Shown: piece by piece, positions 24,960 through 34,455 of the stretch
How the letters are laid out: each line of letters starts with the position of its first letter
Position numbering within the stretch: the stretch's first letter is position 1
Assembly (NCBI RefSeq): GCF_024979295.1
Contig: NZ_JANLCJ010000005.1
Span: 124,001 to 188,000, forward strand
Origin: Herbiconiux daphne
GTDB taxonomy: Bacteria > Actinomycetota > Actinomycetes > Actinomycetales > Microbacteriaceae
Direction of reading: 5' to 3'
DNA: 64,000 nt
Position numbers and translations under genes: made by a program
The notes under the pieces: model-generated
Told to the model about the DNA's origin: nothing
The model's input: only the letters and a program-made list of their open reading frames with translations
Databases searched by the model: none

Positions 24960-26447
24960 ATGACCACCGTTTCCTCCACCACCGCCACGTCCGTTCCTTA
25001 TCGCGTCGCGAACCTCGGCCTGGCCGAAGCCGGCCGGCACCAGATCCGCCTCGCCGAGAACGAGATGCCCGGGCTGATGGCTCTGCGCGAGGAGTTCGGC
25101 CCCACCCAGCCGCTCGCCGGCGCACGCATCATGGGCTCGCTGCACATGACGGTGCAGACCGCGGTGCTGATCGAGACGCTCGTCGCACTCGGGGCGCAGG
25201 TGCGCTGGGTGAGCTGCAACATCTTCTCCACGCAAGACGAGGCGGCGGCCGCGGTCGTCGTCGGCCCCACGGGAACCGTGGAGGCCCCGGCCGGCGTGCC
25301 GGTGTTCGCCTGGAAGGGCGAGACGCTCGAGGAGTACTGGTGGTGCACCGACCGTGCGTTCGACTGGTCGACCGAGGCCGCGGCATCCGGTGCGTCGTTC
25401 ATCGGGCCGAACATGATCCTCGACGACGGCGGCGACGCCACGATGCTCGTGCACAAGGGCGTCGAGTTCGAGGCCGAGGGCCGGGTTCCGGATGCGTCGG
25501 CCGCCGACAGCGAGGAGTTCGCGATCGTGCTCGACACCCTGCGCGACTCGCTCATCAACGACCCCACGCGCTGGACCCGCATCTCGCAGGACATCAAGGG
25601 CGTTTCGGAGGAGACCACCACCGGCGTGCACCGGCTCTACGAGCTGGCGGCGCAGGGAGAGCTGATCTTCCCCGCCATCAACGTGAACGACTCGGTCACG
25701 AAGTCGAAGTTCGACAACAAGTACGGCATCCGCCACTCACTGCCCGACGGCCTCAACCGCGCCACCGACGTGCTGATGGGCGGCAAGGTCGCGTTCGTCG
25801 TGGGCTACGGCGACGTGGGCAAGGGCGCCGCCGAGGCTTTGCGGGGGCAGGGCGCACGCGTGATCGTGGCCGAGGTCGACCCGATCTGCGCGCTGCAGGC
25901 GGCGATGGACGGCTTCCAGGTCGCCCGCATCGACTCGGTCGTCGGCGAGGTCGACATCTGGGTCACCGGCACCGGAAACGTGAACGTCATCGGCGTCGAC
26001 GACATCCTCGCCATGAAGCACCTGGCGATCATCGCCAACGTGGGGCACTTCGACAACGAGATCGACATGGCCGGCCTGGCGAAGCTCGAGGGCGCCGAGA
26101 AGGTCGAGATCAAGCCGCAGGTGCACGAGTGGCGGCTGCCGAACGGCCGCAGCGTGCTCGTGCTCTCCGAGGGGCGCCTGATGAACCTCGGCAACGCCAC
26201 GGGGCATCCGTCGTTCGTGATGAGCAACTCGTTCACCAACCAGGTGCTCGCCCAGATCGAGCTCTACGCCACGCCCGAGAAATACCCGGTGGGTGTCTAC
26301 GTGCTGCCGAAGCACCTCGACGAGAAGGTGGCGCGCCTGCACCTCGACGCCCTGGGGGTCGAGCTCACCACGCTGCGCCCCGACCAGGCGGCCTACATCG
26401 GTGTGAGCGTCGATGGTCCTTACAAGGTCGACCACTACCGCTACTGA
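24960..26447 (+). CDS. ahcY: Adenosylhomocysteinase
   Basis: A 495-residue NAD-dependent hydrolase splitting S-adenosylhomocysteine into adenosine and homocysteine in the activated methyl cycle. Seen are the substrate region [20 protein letters not shown], the NAD loop [34 protein letters not shown], and the conserved ending KVDHYRY. The length fits the longer bacterial form with the insert near residues 150-195. The 95-nt region upstream also serves the divergent MerR gene. In mycobacteria it likewise lies near mtrAB. Confidence 0.95.
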   Translation: MTTVSSTTATSVPYRVANLGLAEAGRHQIRLAENEMPGLMALREEFGPTQPLAGARIMGSLHMTVQTAVLIETLVALGAQVRWVSCNIFSTQDEAAAAVVVGPTGTVEAPAGVPVFAWKGETLEEYWWCTDRAFDWSTEAAASGASFIGPNMILDDGGDATMLVHKGVEFEAEGRVPDASAADSEEFAIVLDTLRDSLINDPTRWTRISQDIKGVSEETTTGVHRLYELAAQGELIFPAINVNDSVTKSKFDNKYGIRHSLPDGLNRATDVLMGGKVAFVVGYGDVGKGAAEALRGQGARVIVAEVDPICALQAAMDGFQVARIDSVVGEVDIWVTGTGNVNVIGVDDILAMKHLAIIANVGHFDNEIDMAGLAKLEGAEKVEIKPQVHEWRLPNGRSVLVLSEGRLMNLGNATGHPSFVMSNSFTNQVLAQIELYATPEKYPVGVYVLPKHLDEKVARLHLDALGVELTTLRPDQAAYIGVSVDGPYKVDHYRY

Positions 26448-26465
26448 GGCGTCGCCCCGCCGGCG

Positions 26466-27386
26466 TCAGCGGTCGGGGAAGCCGTTCGGCAGGCCGCGCA
26501 GAATGGGGTCGACCCGGGCGAGGCGGTCGCGCTCGAGCATGAGCGCGCGGTACTCCCGGTCGCGCCGCATGGCCGCCACGCCGAGCAAGAAGGTGTGCGG
26601 GTGCACGTTCGGCAGCGGCGACACGAAGGGGGCGGCCTCGCCGGCGAGCTCCAGGGCGAGGCGCTCGCGGGTGGCCGGGGTCATGCGGTCGGCCTGGGTG
26701 AGGAACGCCACGACGCGGCGGGAGAGCCGATCGGGAAGCTTCGCGACATCCGCCGTCTGCGCCCAGATGAGCAGCTCGGGCGGCACGCCCACGGTGAACG
26801 GCAACGGATGCGGCACCCGCTCGTGCTGGCTGTAGGTGCCCGCGAGCAGGTCACCGAGCCGTTTCGAGCGCCCGTTGAGCAGAGCCGTCACGAAGGCGAG
26901 CACGCCGAGTGTCAGGTAGATCTCGACGAAACCCGTGACGCCCCGGATGAACGCGTGCCGCAGCGAGATCGCCCCGCCGTCGTCGCGCACGATGCGGGCG
27001 CCGATGGCGAGCTTGCCGAGCGAACGGCCACGGGATGCCACCTCCACCACGATGGGCGCGATCACGAGACATCCCACCAGCGTGGCGGTGAACAGCGCCT
27101 GCGCCAGAGCCGCGTCGATGCCCGCGTCGGCGAGCACGACGAGATAGCCGACGACGAAGAGGATGAAGCCGCCCACGTAGACGGCGAAGTCGATGGCCCC
27201 GCTGGCGCTGCGCAGCAGAAAGCCGGCCGGACGCACGTCGAGGGCGACGGCCTCGCCGGTCAGCAGCTCGTCGTCGCCGACGGCGGAGGCTTCGGCCCAG
27301 CCGGCCGGGCTCGCGGTGCTTGCCGGGCTCGCGGAGCTTGCCGCGCTCGCGGTGCTGCCTGATTCCACCCTGAACGGCTGCGTCAT
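26466..27386 (-). CDS. RDD family membrane protein
   Basis: A 306-residue protein with an RDD domain at about residues 60-190: RSASGAIDFAVYVGGFILFV, then a second helix, then SRGRSLGKLAIGARIVRDDG and a final helix. The last 120 residues are a soluble Arg-rich tail. RDD proteins are membrane proteins of loosely defined transport function, often beside SpoIIM-like and DUF58/MoxR genes as here. ATG 27386 is preferred; ATG 27395 is possible. A TTAGAT box 7 nt upstream suggests a leaderless transcript. Confidence 0.82.
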   Translation of the reverse strand: MTQPFRVESGSTASAASSASPASTASPAGWAEASAVGDDELLTGEAVALDVRPAGFLLRSASGAIDFAVYVGGFILFVVGYLVVLADAGIDAALAQALFTATLVGCLVIAPIVVEVASRGRSLGKLAIGARIVRDDGGAISLRHAFIRGVTGFVEIYLTLGVLAFVTALLNGRSKRLGDLLAGTYSQHERVPHPLPFTVGVPPELLIWAQTADVAKLPDRLSRRVVAFLTQADRMTPATRERLALELAGEAAPFVSPLPNVHPHTFLLGVAAMRRDREYRALMLERDRLARVDPILRGLPNGFPDR

Positions 27387-27404
27387 GAATATCATCTAAT
27401 CAGA
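27386..27404. promoter_or_regulatory. Back-to-back start region of two probably leaderless genes
   Basis: The two divergent ATGs at 27386 (minus) and 27404 (plus) are separated by 17 nt. TATCAT (27390-27395) lies 8 nt before the plus ATG, and TTAGAT (minus strand, about 27399-27394) lies 7 nt before the minus ATG. Both could be -10 boxes giving mRNAs that begin at the start codon, with overlapping promoters. No ribosome binding sites fit in the space. Confidence 0.45.
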
Positions 27405-28399
27405 TGGATCTCGACGCCTACTCCTCAGCCCATCGCGACGAATGGGATCGTCTCGATGAACTCGGCCGACGCCGTGAATTCACCGGGCGCGAGGCTGACG
27501 AGCTGATCGAGCGTTACCAGTCGGGCTCGACGCAGCTCTCGGCCATCAAGACGGTCGCGGGTTCCACTGCGCAAGGCGATCGTCTGTCGGTGTCGCTCTC
27601 GCGGGCGCGGCTGCGGTTCACCGGGGCGGGCACCAACCTGTTCCGGCAGTTGCCGATGTTCTTCGGGGTGCAGCTGCCGGCGGCGCTCTACCGCATCCGC
27701 TGGCTCACGCTCGCCGTCGCGGTGGCCACCGTCGTCATCGCGTCCCTCTACGCGCTCTGGATCACACAGAACCCCGCCGTGCTCGCCGCCTTCGGTTCGA
27801 GCGACGAGCTCAAGAAGTTCGCCGAGGAAGACTTCGTCGACTACTACTCCGAGAACCCCGCCGCCTCGTTCGCCGGCCAGGTGTGGACGAACAACGCCTG
27901 GATCGCCGCCCAATGCCTGGCCTTCGGCATCCTGGGCGTCTACGTGCCCTACATCGTGCTGCAGAACGCACAGAACCTCGGCATCAGCGCCGCGGTGCTG
28001 TTCGAGACCGGGCACGGCGACACGTTCTTCCTCTACATCCTCCCGCACGGCATGCTCGAGCTCACTGCCATCTTCGTGGCTGCGGCGGCCGGCATCCGCA
28101 TCTTCTGGGCCTGGGTCGCCCCCGGCGCGCTCACCCGCGGCCGGTCGCTCGCCGAGAACGGGCGGTCGCTGTTCACCGTGGCCATCGGGCTCGTGTTCGT
28201 GCTGCTCGTCTCGGGCGTCATCGAGGGCTTCGTGACCCCGGCACCCTGGCCCTGGTGGCTCAAGATCGGCATCGGCGCGGTCGCACTGCTGGCCTTCCTC
28301 TTCTACATGCTCGTCATCGGCGGTCGCGCCGCCCGCGCCGGCCACACCGGCGACCTCGACGAATTCGAGTCCGGCGCCAAGCAACTCGTCGCCGGCTGA
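27404..28399 (+). CDS. Stage II sporulation protein M (SpoIIM)-like membrane protein
   Basis: A 331-residue membrane protein with a soluble N-terminal helical region (SAHRDEWDRLDELGRRREFT) and five or six helices in the C-terminal two thirds. The segment NNAWIAAQCLAFGILGVYVP and ILPHGMLELTAIFVAAAAGI mark the SpoIIM/DUF95 family. Non-sporulating actinobacteria carry this gene beside RDD, MoxR and DUF58 genes, as here; the role is probably envelope related but unproven. The gene ends just before the palindromic repeat array. Confidence 0.85.
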   Translation: MDLDAYSSAHRDEWDRLDELGRRREFTGREADELIERYQSGSTQLSAIKTVAGSTAQGDRLSVSLSRARLRFTGAGTNLFRQLPMFFGVQLPAALYRIRWLTLAVAVATVVIASLYALWITQNPAVLAAFGSSDELKKFAEEDFVDYYSENPAASFAGQVWTNNAWIAAQCLAFGILGVYVPYIVLQNAQNLGISAAVLFETGHGDTFFLYILPHGMLELTAIFVAAAAGIRIFWAWVAPGALTRGRSLAENGRSLFTVAIGLVFVLLVSGVIEGFVTPAPWPWWLKIGIGAVALLAFLFYMLVIGGRAARAGHTGDLDEFESGAKQLVAG

Positions 28400-28437
28400 C
28401 CGCGTCCCGCGCGCGCCGCTCTGCCCCCACCCCGCCC

Positions 28438-29382
28438 AGAAGTCACTTCTCGCGCCAAAACCGCCCCGCACCCCACAAAGCGTGACTTCTCGACAGCGCG
28501 GTCCCGCCTAGCCCGCCCGCGCAGCCGCCGCACCCCGCGTGCCCCGCGCGGCCCCACCACCCGCCCAGAAGTCACTTTTGGTGCCAAAGCCGCCCCGCAA
28601 CCCACAGAACGTGACTTCTCGGCAGCGGGCCGGCGCAGCCCGCCGGCGCCCGCCCGCTACACCCGCCCGCGCAGCCCCGCCGCACCACCCGCCCCGCACG
28701 CTCGCCCTGTGCTGGCCCGAACCGTGCCAAATCCCCACCCCGCCGAGAAGTCACTTTTGGCGCCAAAACCGCCCCGCAACCCACAGATCATGACTTCTCG
28801 ACAGCGGGGCACCCCCCGCAGCTCGCCCGCCCAGCCCCCGCGCCACCTCCCCACCCCGCCCAGAAGTCACTTTTGGCGCCAAAACCGCCCCGCAACCCAC
28901 AGATCGTGACTTCTCGCTGGCGGGCCGGCGCATCCCGCCCGGTCCGCCCACTCGCTAAGCCCGCTCGCGCACCCCCGCAGCACCCCACGCCCGCACGCCC
29001 GCGTCGCGCTCGCCCGGTGCTGGCCCGGGCCCCTGCCCAATCACCACTCCGCCGAGAAGTCACCTTTCGTGCTCAAACCGCCCCACATCCACCGACAGTG
29101 ACTTCTCGACGGCGCGCGCCCGCACACCCGGCCCGTGTAGCCAGCGCCCCTCCGCGAAAGCCTGCAGGCCCGCCCGCGCTGGCTTCGCCGCGCGGGACTT
29201 CCCACCTCGCCGATAAGTCACTTTTGGCGCCCAAACCGCCCCGCAACCCACGGATCGTGACTTCTCGGCGGCCGCGTGCCCCGGTCAGCCCGCTCGAGCA
29301 GGCCGCGCGCCACCTTCCACCCCGCCGAGAAGTCACTATTGGCGCCAAAACCGCCCCGCAACCCACAGATCGTGACTTCTCG
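28438..29382. repeat. Array of seven 55-bp palindromic repeats
   Basis: Seven copies lie at 28438-28492, 28567-28621, 28746-28800, 28862-28916, 29055-29108, 29213-29267 and 29328-29382. Each starts with AGAAGTCAC (ATAAGTCAC in copy 6) and ends with GTGACTTCTCG (ATGACTTCTCG in copy 3), a 9-bp terminal inverted repeat. Between these lie an internal palindrome TTTTGGCGCCAAAA (varied in copies 1, 2, 5, 6 and 7) and a conserved GCCCCGCAACCCACAGATC. Spacers are 60-138 bp of GC-rich sequence that is not repeated. All copies have the same orientation. The array fills the gap between the converging SpoIIM-like and DUF58 genes; I see no gene in it. Confidence 0.92.
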
Positions 29383-29404
29383 CGGCGGCGCGCGAGCGCC
29401 GCAC

Positions 29405-30712
29405 TCAGAGGCGCCCGGCGGCCTTGAGCGCGATGTAGCGGTCGGCGAGGGCCGGCGGCAGGTCGGCAGGAGCGGCCGTGATCACATCGGCGCCGTACCG
29501 CTTCAGCACCGTCGTGACCCGGGCCACGTCGAGCAGGGCGCGTTCGGCAGCGGCGGCGCGGTAGACCTCGTCGCGGTCGCCGCGCTCGAGAACGCCCGCC
29601 ACGACATCCGGATCGGTGACGGATGCCACGACAACCAGGTGATTGCGCGTCAACTGCGGCACGATCGACATGAGCTCTCGCGAGATGCCGGGCGCGTCGA
29701 TGGCGGTGAGCAGCACCACGAGCGAGCGCTGCGTGGTGACCTGGCGCACGAGGCCCGGAACGGCGGTCCAATCCATCTCGATCAGGTCGGGCTCGATCGG
29801 CGCCATCACGTCGACCATGCGCGAGAGCAGTTCAGGCCCGGATGCCCCGTGCACGCGTCCGCGCAGCCGCCGGTCATAGGCCACGAGGTCGACGCGGTCG
29901 CCCGCGCGCGTGGCGAGGGCGGCGAGCAGCAGCGCGCTCTCGAACGAGGTGTCGATGCGCGGCTCGTCGTCGATGCGCGCGGCCTGCGTGCGACCGGTGT
30001 CGATGACGATCACAACCCGACGATCGCGCTCGGGCCGCCAGGTGCGCACCATCACGTCGCTGTGCCGGGCCGTGGCCCGCCAGTCGATCGAGCGCACGTC
30101 GTCGCCGCGCACGTATTCGCGCAGGCTGTCGAACTCGGTGCCCTGCCCCCGGATCATCACGCTCGCCCGCCCGTCGAGCTCCCTCAGCCGAGCGAGCCGC
30201 GAGGGCAGGTGCTTGCGGGCGTTGAATGGCGGCAGCACCCGGATGCGCCCGGGCGCCCGCAGTGTCGCCTGCCGAGCGGCCAGACCGAGTGGGCCGAACG
30301 ACCGCACGGTGACGCGTTCGGTGCGCCGCTCGCCGCGGCGGAACGGCGTGAGCGCGATCGTGATCGCCCGCCGCTCACCCCGCGGAATGACAACGGGGGA
30401 GCGCGTGGTGCTCGCACCCGCCGAGGGTTGCCACGCGTCGCGCACCACCGCGCGCAGCGTGCGCCTGCCCGTGTTGGTCAGGTAGAGCGTGCTGGCGACG
30501 GTCTCGCCGAGTCGCACCCGCGCCGGCACGGTGCGATCGACGGCCAGCCGCCGAGGGGATGCCGCGAGCACGAGGTCCACGACCACGAGCACCACCATCA
30601 GCCCCAACCACCCCAGCAGCACCGCGTACGCCGAGTCATAAAGCTCCCCGAGCCACACGATCGGCACCACCCCAACCGCGAGCAGCGCCACCAACCGCCC
30701 CGAAACCGTCAT
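29405..30712 (-). CDS. DUF58 domain-containing protein
   Basis: A 435-residue protein with two membrane helices at residues 5-50 and then an immunoglobulin-like stretch. The DUF58 core follows: SLREYVRGDDVRSIDWRATA then TWRPERDRRVVIVIDTGRTQ, a von Willebrand A-like fold. DUF58 proteins are regularly encoded with MoxR ATPases and are thought to be their partner in assembling or activating envelope complexes. Its ATG overlaps by 4 nt the stop of the repeat-built ORF upstream. Last gene of the operon running from 36176. Confidence 0.87.
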   Translation of the reverse strand: MTVSGRLVALLAVGVVPIVWLGELYDSAYAVLLGWLGLMVVLVVVDLVLAASPRRLAVDRTVPARVRLGETVASTLYLTNTGRRTLRAVVRDAWQPSAGASTTRSPVVIPRGERRAITIALTPFRRGERRTERVTVRSFGPLGLAARQATLRAPGRIRVLPPFNARKHLPSRLARLRELDGRASVMIRGQGTEFDSLREYVRGDDVRSIDWRATARHSDVMVRTWRPERDRRVVIVIDTGRTQAARIDDEPRIDTSFESALLLAALATRAGDRVDLVAYDRRLRGRVHGASGPELLSRMVDVMAPIEPDLIEMDWTAVPGLVRQVTTQRSLVVLLTAIDAPGISRELMSIVPQLTRNHLVVVASVTDPDVVAGVLERGDRDEVYRAAAAERALLDVARVTTVLKRYGADVITAAPADLPPALADRYIALKAAGRL

Positions 30713-31272
30713 CGCGCCCGCCCCCGCAGTTGCGGGAGGCCACCCACCCGTCGGGCGGCCGAATCGGCCTCCCGACGAAGCTTGGTGGTGCCGACGGCCT
30801 CCCGACCGGGAGCACCAGCTCGGAAGCTGGCGAGTTCGTGAACGGGACCCGCGAGGAGCAGCGTGAAGGGCGCCGCGCTCGAGGCGGCACCCGCTCGTGG
30901 GTAAGGATCTGGCGCTGGATGCCGCCGACCAACAGTCCCGGGAGCTCGACGCCCGTGCTTCGGCAGGCCATCTACCCGTCGGGCGGCCGTTTCGGCCTCC
31001 CGAGCGAGCGTGGGGGTGCCGGTGGCCTCCCGAGCAGCACGGCCGCCGACCCGCAAGGACGTTGCCGCTCTAGCAGCGGCGCCGGCTCCTCGGCGCTGAG
31101 AAACGGTCGCAGGATGCCGCTGACCGGCCTGCCAGCGATCAGAGTCTCCGAGCGTCGGGCGGTCGTTTGCCCGTCGGGCGGCCGTTTCGGCCTCCCGAGC
31201 GACCGTGGGGATAACGGTGGCCTCCCGAGCGACCGTGGGGATAACGGTGGCCTCCCGAGCGGGAGCACTCAT
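30709..31272 (-). CDS. Repeat-built ORF coupled between moxR and the DUF58 gene
   Basis: An open frame of 187 codons. Its ATG overlaps the moxR stop (ATGA) and its stop overlaps the DUF58 start (ATGA), so it would be translated like the other members of this tightly coupled operon. The predicted product has three related units, REAETAARRANDRP, REAETAARRVDGLPK and READSAARRVGGLPQ, and a direct 10-residue repeat VIPTVAREAT. At DNA level the units are short palindromes (GGCCGTTTCGGCC) and a 30-bp tandem repeat near 31190-31260. No known family. It may be a real protein or a spacer of inserted repeats that happens to stay open. Confidence 0.4.
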   Translation of the reverse strand: MSAPAREATVIPTVAREATVIPTVAREAETAARRANDRPTLGDSDRWQAGQRHPATVSQRRGAGAAARAATSLRVGGRAAREATGTPTLAREAETAARRVDGLPKHGRRAPGTVGRRHPAPDPYPRAGAASSAAPFTLLLAGPVHELASFRAGAPGREAVGTTKLRREADSAARRVGGLPQLRGRAR

Positions 31273-32300
31273 AGGGGCACCCGCACCTGGGTGAGGATCG
31301 AGCGCAGGATGGCGTCGACCGACACCCCCTCGAGCTCGGCCTCGGGGCGCAGCTGGATGCGGTGGCGCATCACCGGCAGCACCATCGCCTGCACGTGGTC
31401 GGGGGTGACGCCGGGGTATCCGTTCAGCCACGCCCAGGCCTTGGCCGCGGCGAGCAGCGCGGTGCTTCCGCGCGGGCTGACGCCGAGCTTGACCGAGGGG
31501 CTCTGCCGGGTGGCCCGCGCCAGATCGACGATGTAGGCGAGCACGTCGGGCGACGCCTGAACGGCGGTGACGGCATCCTGAGCCTGGCGCAACTCGACGG
31601 GGCCGAGCACCGGGGTCACTCCCGCCGCCACCAGATCGCGCGGGTTGAAGCCGTTGGCGTGACGGGTGAGCACGGACACCTCGGTGTCGCGCTCCGGAAG
31701 GTCGAGCACGAGCTTGAGCAGGAAGCGATCGAGCTGGGCCTCGGGCAACGTGTAGGTGCCCTCGTACTCGATCGGGTTCTGCGTAGCGGCCACGAGGAAG
31801 GGGTCGGGCAGCTTTCGCGTGACGCCGTCGGCGCTGACCTGGCGCTCTTCCATCGCCTCGAGCAGCGCGGACTGCGTCTTCGGGGGAGTGCGGTTGATCT
31901 CGTCGGCGAGCAGGATGTTGGTGAACACCGGCCCCTGCCGGAACGAGAACTCGCCCGCCTTCGCGTCGTAGATGAGCGACCCGGTGACGTCTCCCGGCAT
32001 CAGGTCGGGCGTGAACTGCACACGCTTGGTGTCGAGGCTGAGCGCCTGGCTGATCGACCGCACCAGCAGGGTCTTCGCGACGCCCGGCACGCCCTCGAGC
32101 AGCACGTGCCCGCGCGCGAGCAGAGCGATGATGAGGCCGGTGACGGCGCCGTCCTGCCCGACCACCGCCTTGCCGACCTCCGCGCGCACCCGCGCGAGCG
32201 ACTGGCGCAGCTGATCGCCCGCGGCGCCTGCCGAGGCGGGCGTCGGTTCGGCCTGGCCGCCCGGCTGGGCGGAGGTGGGGAACTGAGGCTGGTCGGTCAT
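31269..32300 (-). CDS. MoxR family AAA+ ATPase
   Basis: A 343-residue ATPase with Walker A GVPGVAKTLLVRS, Walker B LLADEINRTPPKTQSALLEA, sensor region FLVAATQNPIEYEGTYTLPE and the C-terminal lid. MoxR ATPases act as chaperone-like motors with DUF58/VWA partners. The N-terminal 30 residues are a Pro/Gln/Ala-rich extension. ATG 32300 stands 101 nt after the DUF4350 stop, and that gap contains a GAGTGC tandem repeat. Its stop is coupled to the repeat-built ORF. Confidence 0.92.
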   Translation of the reverse strand: MTDQPQFPTSAQPGGQAEPTPASAGAAGDQLRQSLARVRAEVGKAVVGQDGAVTGLIIALLARGHVLLEGVPGVAKTLLVRSISQALSLDTKRVQFTPDLMPGDVTGSLIYDAKAGEFSFRQGPVFTNILLADEINRTPPKTQSALLEAMEERQVSADGVTRKLPDPFLVAATQNPIEYEGTYTLPEAQLDRFLLKLVLDLPERDTEVSVLTRHANGFNPRDLVAAGVTPVLGPVELRQAQDAVTAVQASPDVLAYIVDLARATRQSPSVKLGVSPRGSTALLAAAKAWAWLNGYPGVTPDHVQAMVLPVMRHRIQLRPEAELEGVSVDAILRSILTQVRVPL

Positions 32301-32330
32301 CCGTTGTCCTTACTGTTCTGAGGGTCGTGC

Positions 32331-32352
32331 GAGTGCGAGTGCGAGTGCGAGT
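32331..32352. repeat. GAGTGC hexamer tandem repeat
   Basis: About 3.7 copies of GAGTGC in the 101-nt gap between the moxR start and the DUF4350 stop, continuing into degenerate GTG-rich sequence to about 32380. A change in copy number would alter the distance between two operon genes, not a reading frame. Confidence 0.7.
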
Positions 32353-32401
32353 GGGGGTGCGGGTGCGCGAGTGAGTGCACGCACGGATGCCGCGGCGACC
32401 G

Positions 32402-33766
32402 TCACCCGGAAGGCGACGACGTGGCCGGCGGCCCGTCGTGCGTCGCCCGGTGCACGGCCTGCTCGAGCACGAGCAGACGGTCGCTCAGAGCGAGCAGGTC
32501 GGCCTCCGAGCGCGGCAACGCCCCCACGAGCGTGTCGTGCACCTGGTCGACCGGCAGTCCGGTGACGCTCGCGACGGCACGGCTGACGTCGACCACGGAT
32601 GCGTGACGCGGCAGCGCGAGAGCCACGGTGAGCCGCGAGATCGTGCCGATGCGCAGCGCGTCGAGCGCCCGAACGTGCGCCGACTGCTTGGCATAGAGGC
32701 GGGCGCGCCCCTCCATGGTCTCGCTCGCGCGCACGGTCACCGGCAGGTTCTCGACCACCACCGGTCCGAACCGGCGCCCGCGCCAGACGCCGGCGGCCAC
32801 CACCACGACGAGCAGCAGCAGGATCACGGGCGTCACCCACCCCGGCGTGAGCTCACCGATGGTCGGCTCGGGGCCTCCGGCGACGTCGGCGTAGGTGGGC
32901 ATGTACCAGACGAGCGTCGGATGCGTGCCGAGCACTCCCAGAGAGAGCGCCGCGTTGCCGCGCAGCAACACCCCGTCGTTCGTGAGCGCGTCGCCCGCGC
33001 CGAAGACGGTGACGGTACCGGAGTCGGAGCCGGAGCCGGAGCCGGCATCCGCATCGCCCGGCACCTGCACGACCCCGAACGCGTCGTCATACGACCGGAA
33101 GCACGTCACCGAATCGGCCCCGGCATCGATCATCCGGTAGGTGGCGGTGGGCCGGGAGATGTCGCCTGCCCGCTCGGCGGCCGGCAGGCGGCATCCGGCG
33201 TCGACCGCGTCGGCCTCTTCGGCGGCACCGGCGGGTGCGACGGCCGGGGCGAACACCGACAGCTCGGCGCTGCCCGGCTCGACCAGCACGAGTTCGGAAC
33301 CGAGGCCGCCCACCTGCCCCAACTGGTCGTCGTCGAGGTAGCCGTAGGGGTCGATGAAGAGCACGGTCGCGTCGCCGTCGGCGGCGTCCACAGCCGCCAC
33401 GGCTTCGGCCATCGTGCCGGCGGCCACGACGTCGACGCCCTGCTGGCGCAGCACCTCGGCCACCGCTTCGCTGCCGCTCGGGCCGGCCGAGCCGATGGAG
33501 AACCGCTCGGCGTCGGGCGCACCCGACGCGGTCAGCAGCACCGAGATCACGGCGAACACGACGGCCGCGACCACGACGACCACCCAGAACAGCCAGCGCC
33601 GGGCGGTGGTGCGCAGCCGGGGCGTCTCCGCCACGGCGGACGCGGTGACCGCCGCGGCGCCGGGCGAGCCCGACCCGACGGGCCCGACGGGCTCGACCAG
33701 CCCGCCCGGCCCGGCCGGCGCGGAAGGCATCGGCGGCACGGGGGCGGCGGGCGGCGCGGCAGTCAT
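32402..33766 (-). CDS. DUF4350 domain-containing membrane protein
   Basis: A 454-residue protein. A Pro/Ala/Gly-rich cytoplasmic N-terminus of about 50 residues leads into a helix at 58-80 (RWLFWVVVVVAAVVFAVISV). An extracytoplasmic domain of about 230 residues follows (GSEAVAEVLRQQGVDVVAAG; TVLFIDPYGYLDDDQL), then a second helix near residue 315 (VTPVILLLLVVVVAAGVWRG) and a cytoplasmic helical tail. The GATase-like DUF4350 region fits the known MoxR/DUF58/DUF4129 operon partner. Coupled by ATGA to the DUF4129 gene. Confidence 0.82.
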   Translation of the reverse strand: MTAAPPAAPVPPMPSAPAGPGGLVEPVGPVGSGSPGAAAVTASAVAETPRLRTTARRWLFWVVVVVAAVVFAVISVLLTASGAPDAERFSIGSAGPSGSEAVAEVLRQQGVDVVAAGTMAEAVAAVDAADGDATVLFIDPYGYLDDDQLGQVGGLGSELVLVEPGSAELSVFAPAVAPAGAAEEADAVDAGCRLPAAERAGDISRPTATYRMIDAGADSVTCFRSYDDAFGVVQVPGDADAGSGSGSDSGTVTVFGAGDALTNDGVLLRGNAALSLGVLGTHPTLVWYMPTYADVAGGPEPTIGELTPGWVTPVILLLLVVVVAAGVWRGRRFGPVVVENLPVTVRASETMEGRARLYAKQSAHVRALDALRIGTISRLTVALALPRHASVVDVSRAVASVTGLPVDQVHDTLVGALPRSEADLLALSDRLLVLEQAVHRATHDGPPATSSPSG

Positions 33767-34455
33767 CGCACGACCTCGCTCTCGATGCGGTCGAGGGCCA
33801 CCGGGCGCTCCGCCTGCAGCCGCCGGTCGAGGGTCGTGACGCGATCGAACTCCTCGCGGGTGCCGCGCCGATCGAGGTAGCGCACGCCGTCGAAGAGCAT
33901 CGCGCAGGCGATGAGCTCGGCGCTCGCGGCGGGGAACGCGACGCCGGCGCGCTGGGCGAAGTCGCGCGCGGTGGTTCCGGGTGCGGTCATCACGATCGTG
34001 CGCTCGGCGAGCTGGCGGGCGAGAGCGCGGAAGGCCTCTTCGATGGCGGTCGTGAAGTCGCCGTCGCCCGCGGCGCGCGCCGCCGATGCGCGCAACTCGG
34101 CTGCCGAGCGTGTGTCGTCGGCACCGAACAGGGCCCCCGTCGCGACCTGACTCCGCCGGTTCAGCCGCGGGCGCCCGAACACGAGGAAGGCCACCACCAC
34201 GAGCGCCACGAGCACCAGCACCACGATGAGTGGCACGAGGGCGCCGAGGCCCTCACCCGAGGGCAGACGGAGCGATGCCAGCCAGTCGCCGATCGCCTGT
34301 GACACGAGGTCGAACCAGGTCGGCCGGGCCGCCTGGTACTGCGGTTTGCCGAGCTCGTTGGTCAGCCACTCCCGCGCCTGGTCGGCGTCGGGGTCGACCG
34401 GGATGTCGGTGGGCAGGCGAGCGGCGAGGCTCGCGATCGACGCGGCAGCCGTCAT
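33763..34455 (-). CDS. DUF4129 domain-containing protein
   Basis: A 230-residue protein with one helix at about residues 68-92 ([20 protein letters not shown]) and a C-terminal cytoplasmic DUF4129 region ([40 protein letters not shown]). This domain is the usual companion of DUF4350 and DUF58. Start ATG 34455 was chosen for the ATGA overlap with the upstream gene; the longer frame only shadows that gene. Function unknown, probably part of a membrane complex with MoxR. Confidence 0.83.
   Translation of the reverse strand: MTAAASIASLAARLPTDIPVDPDADQAREWLTNELGKPQYQAARPTWFDLVSQAIGDWLASLRLPSGEGLGALVPLIVVLVLVALVVVAFLVFGRPRLNRRSQVATGALFGADDTRSAAELRASAARAAGDGDFTTAIEEAFRALARQLAERTIVMTAPGTTARDFAQRAGVAFPAASAELIACAMLFDGVRYLDRRGTREEFDRVTTLDRRLQAERPVALDRIESEVVR

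Noticed and set aside
28438..29382. CRISPR array
   Set aside because: Repeats are 55 bp, imperfect and self-complementary; spacers vary from 60 to 138 bp; no cas genes nearby.
28400..29404. Several 60-180 codon open frames across the repeat array
   Set aside because: They merely translate the repeats in high-GC frames, on both strands, with no ribosome binding site or family match.
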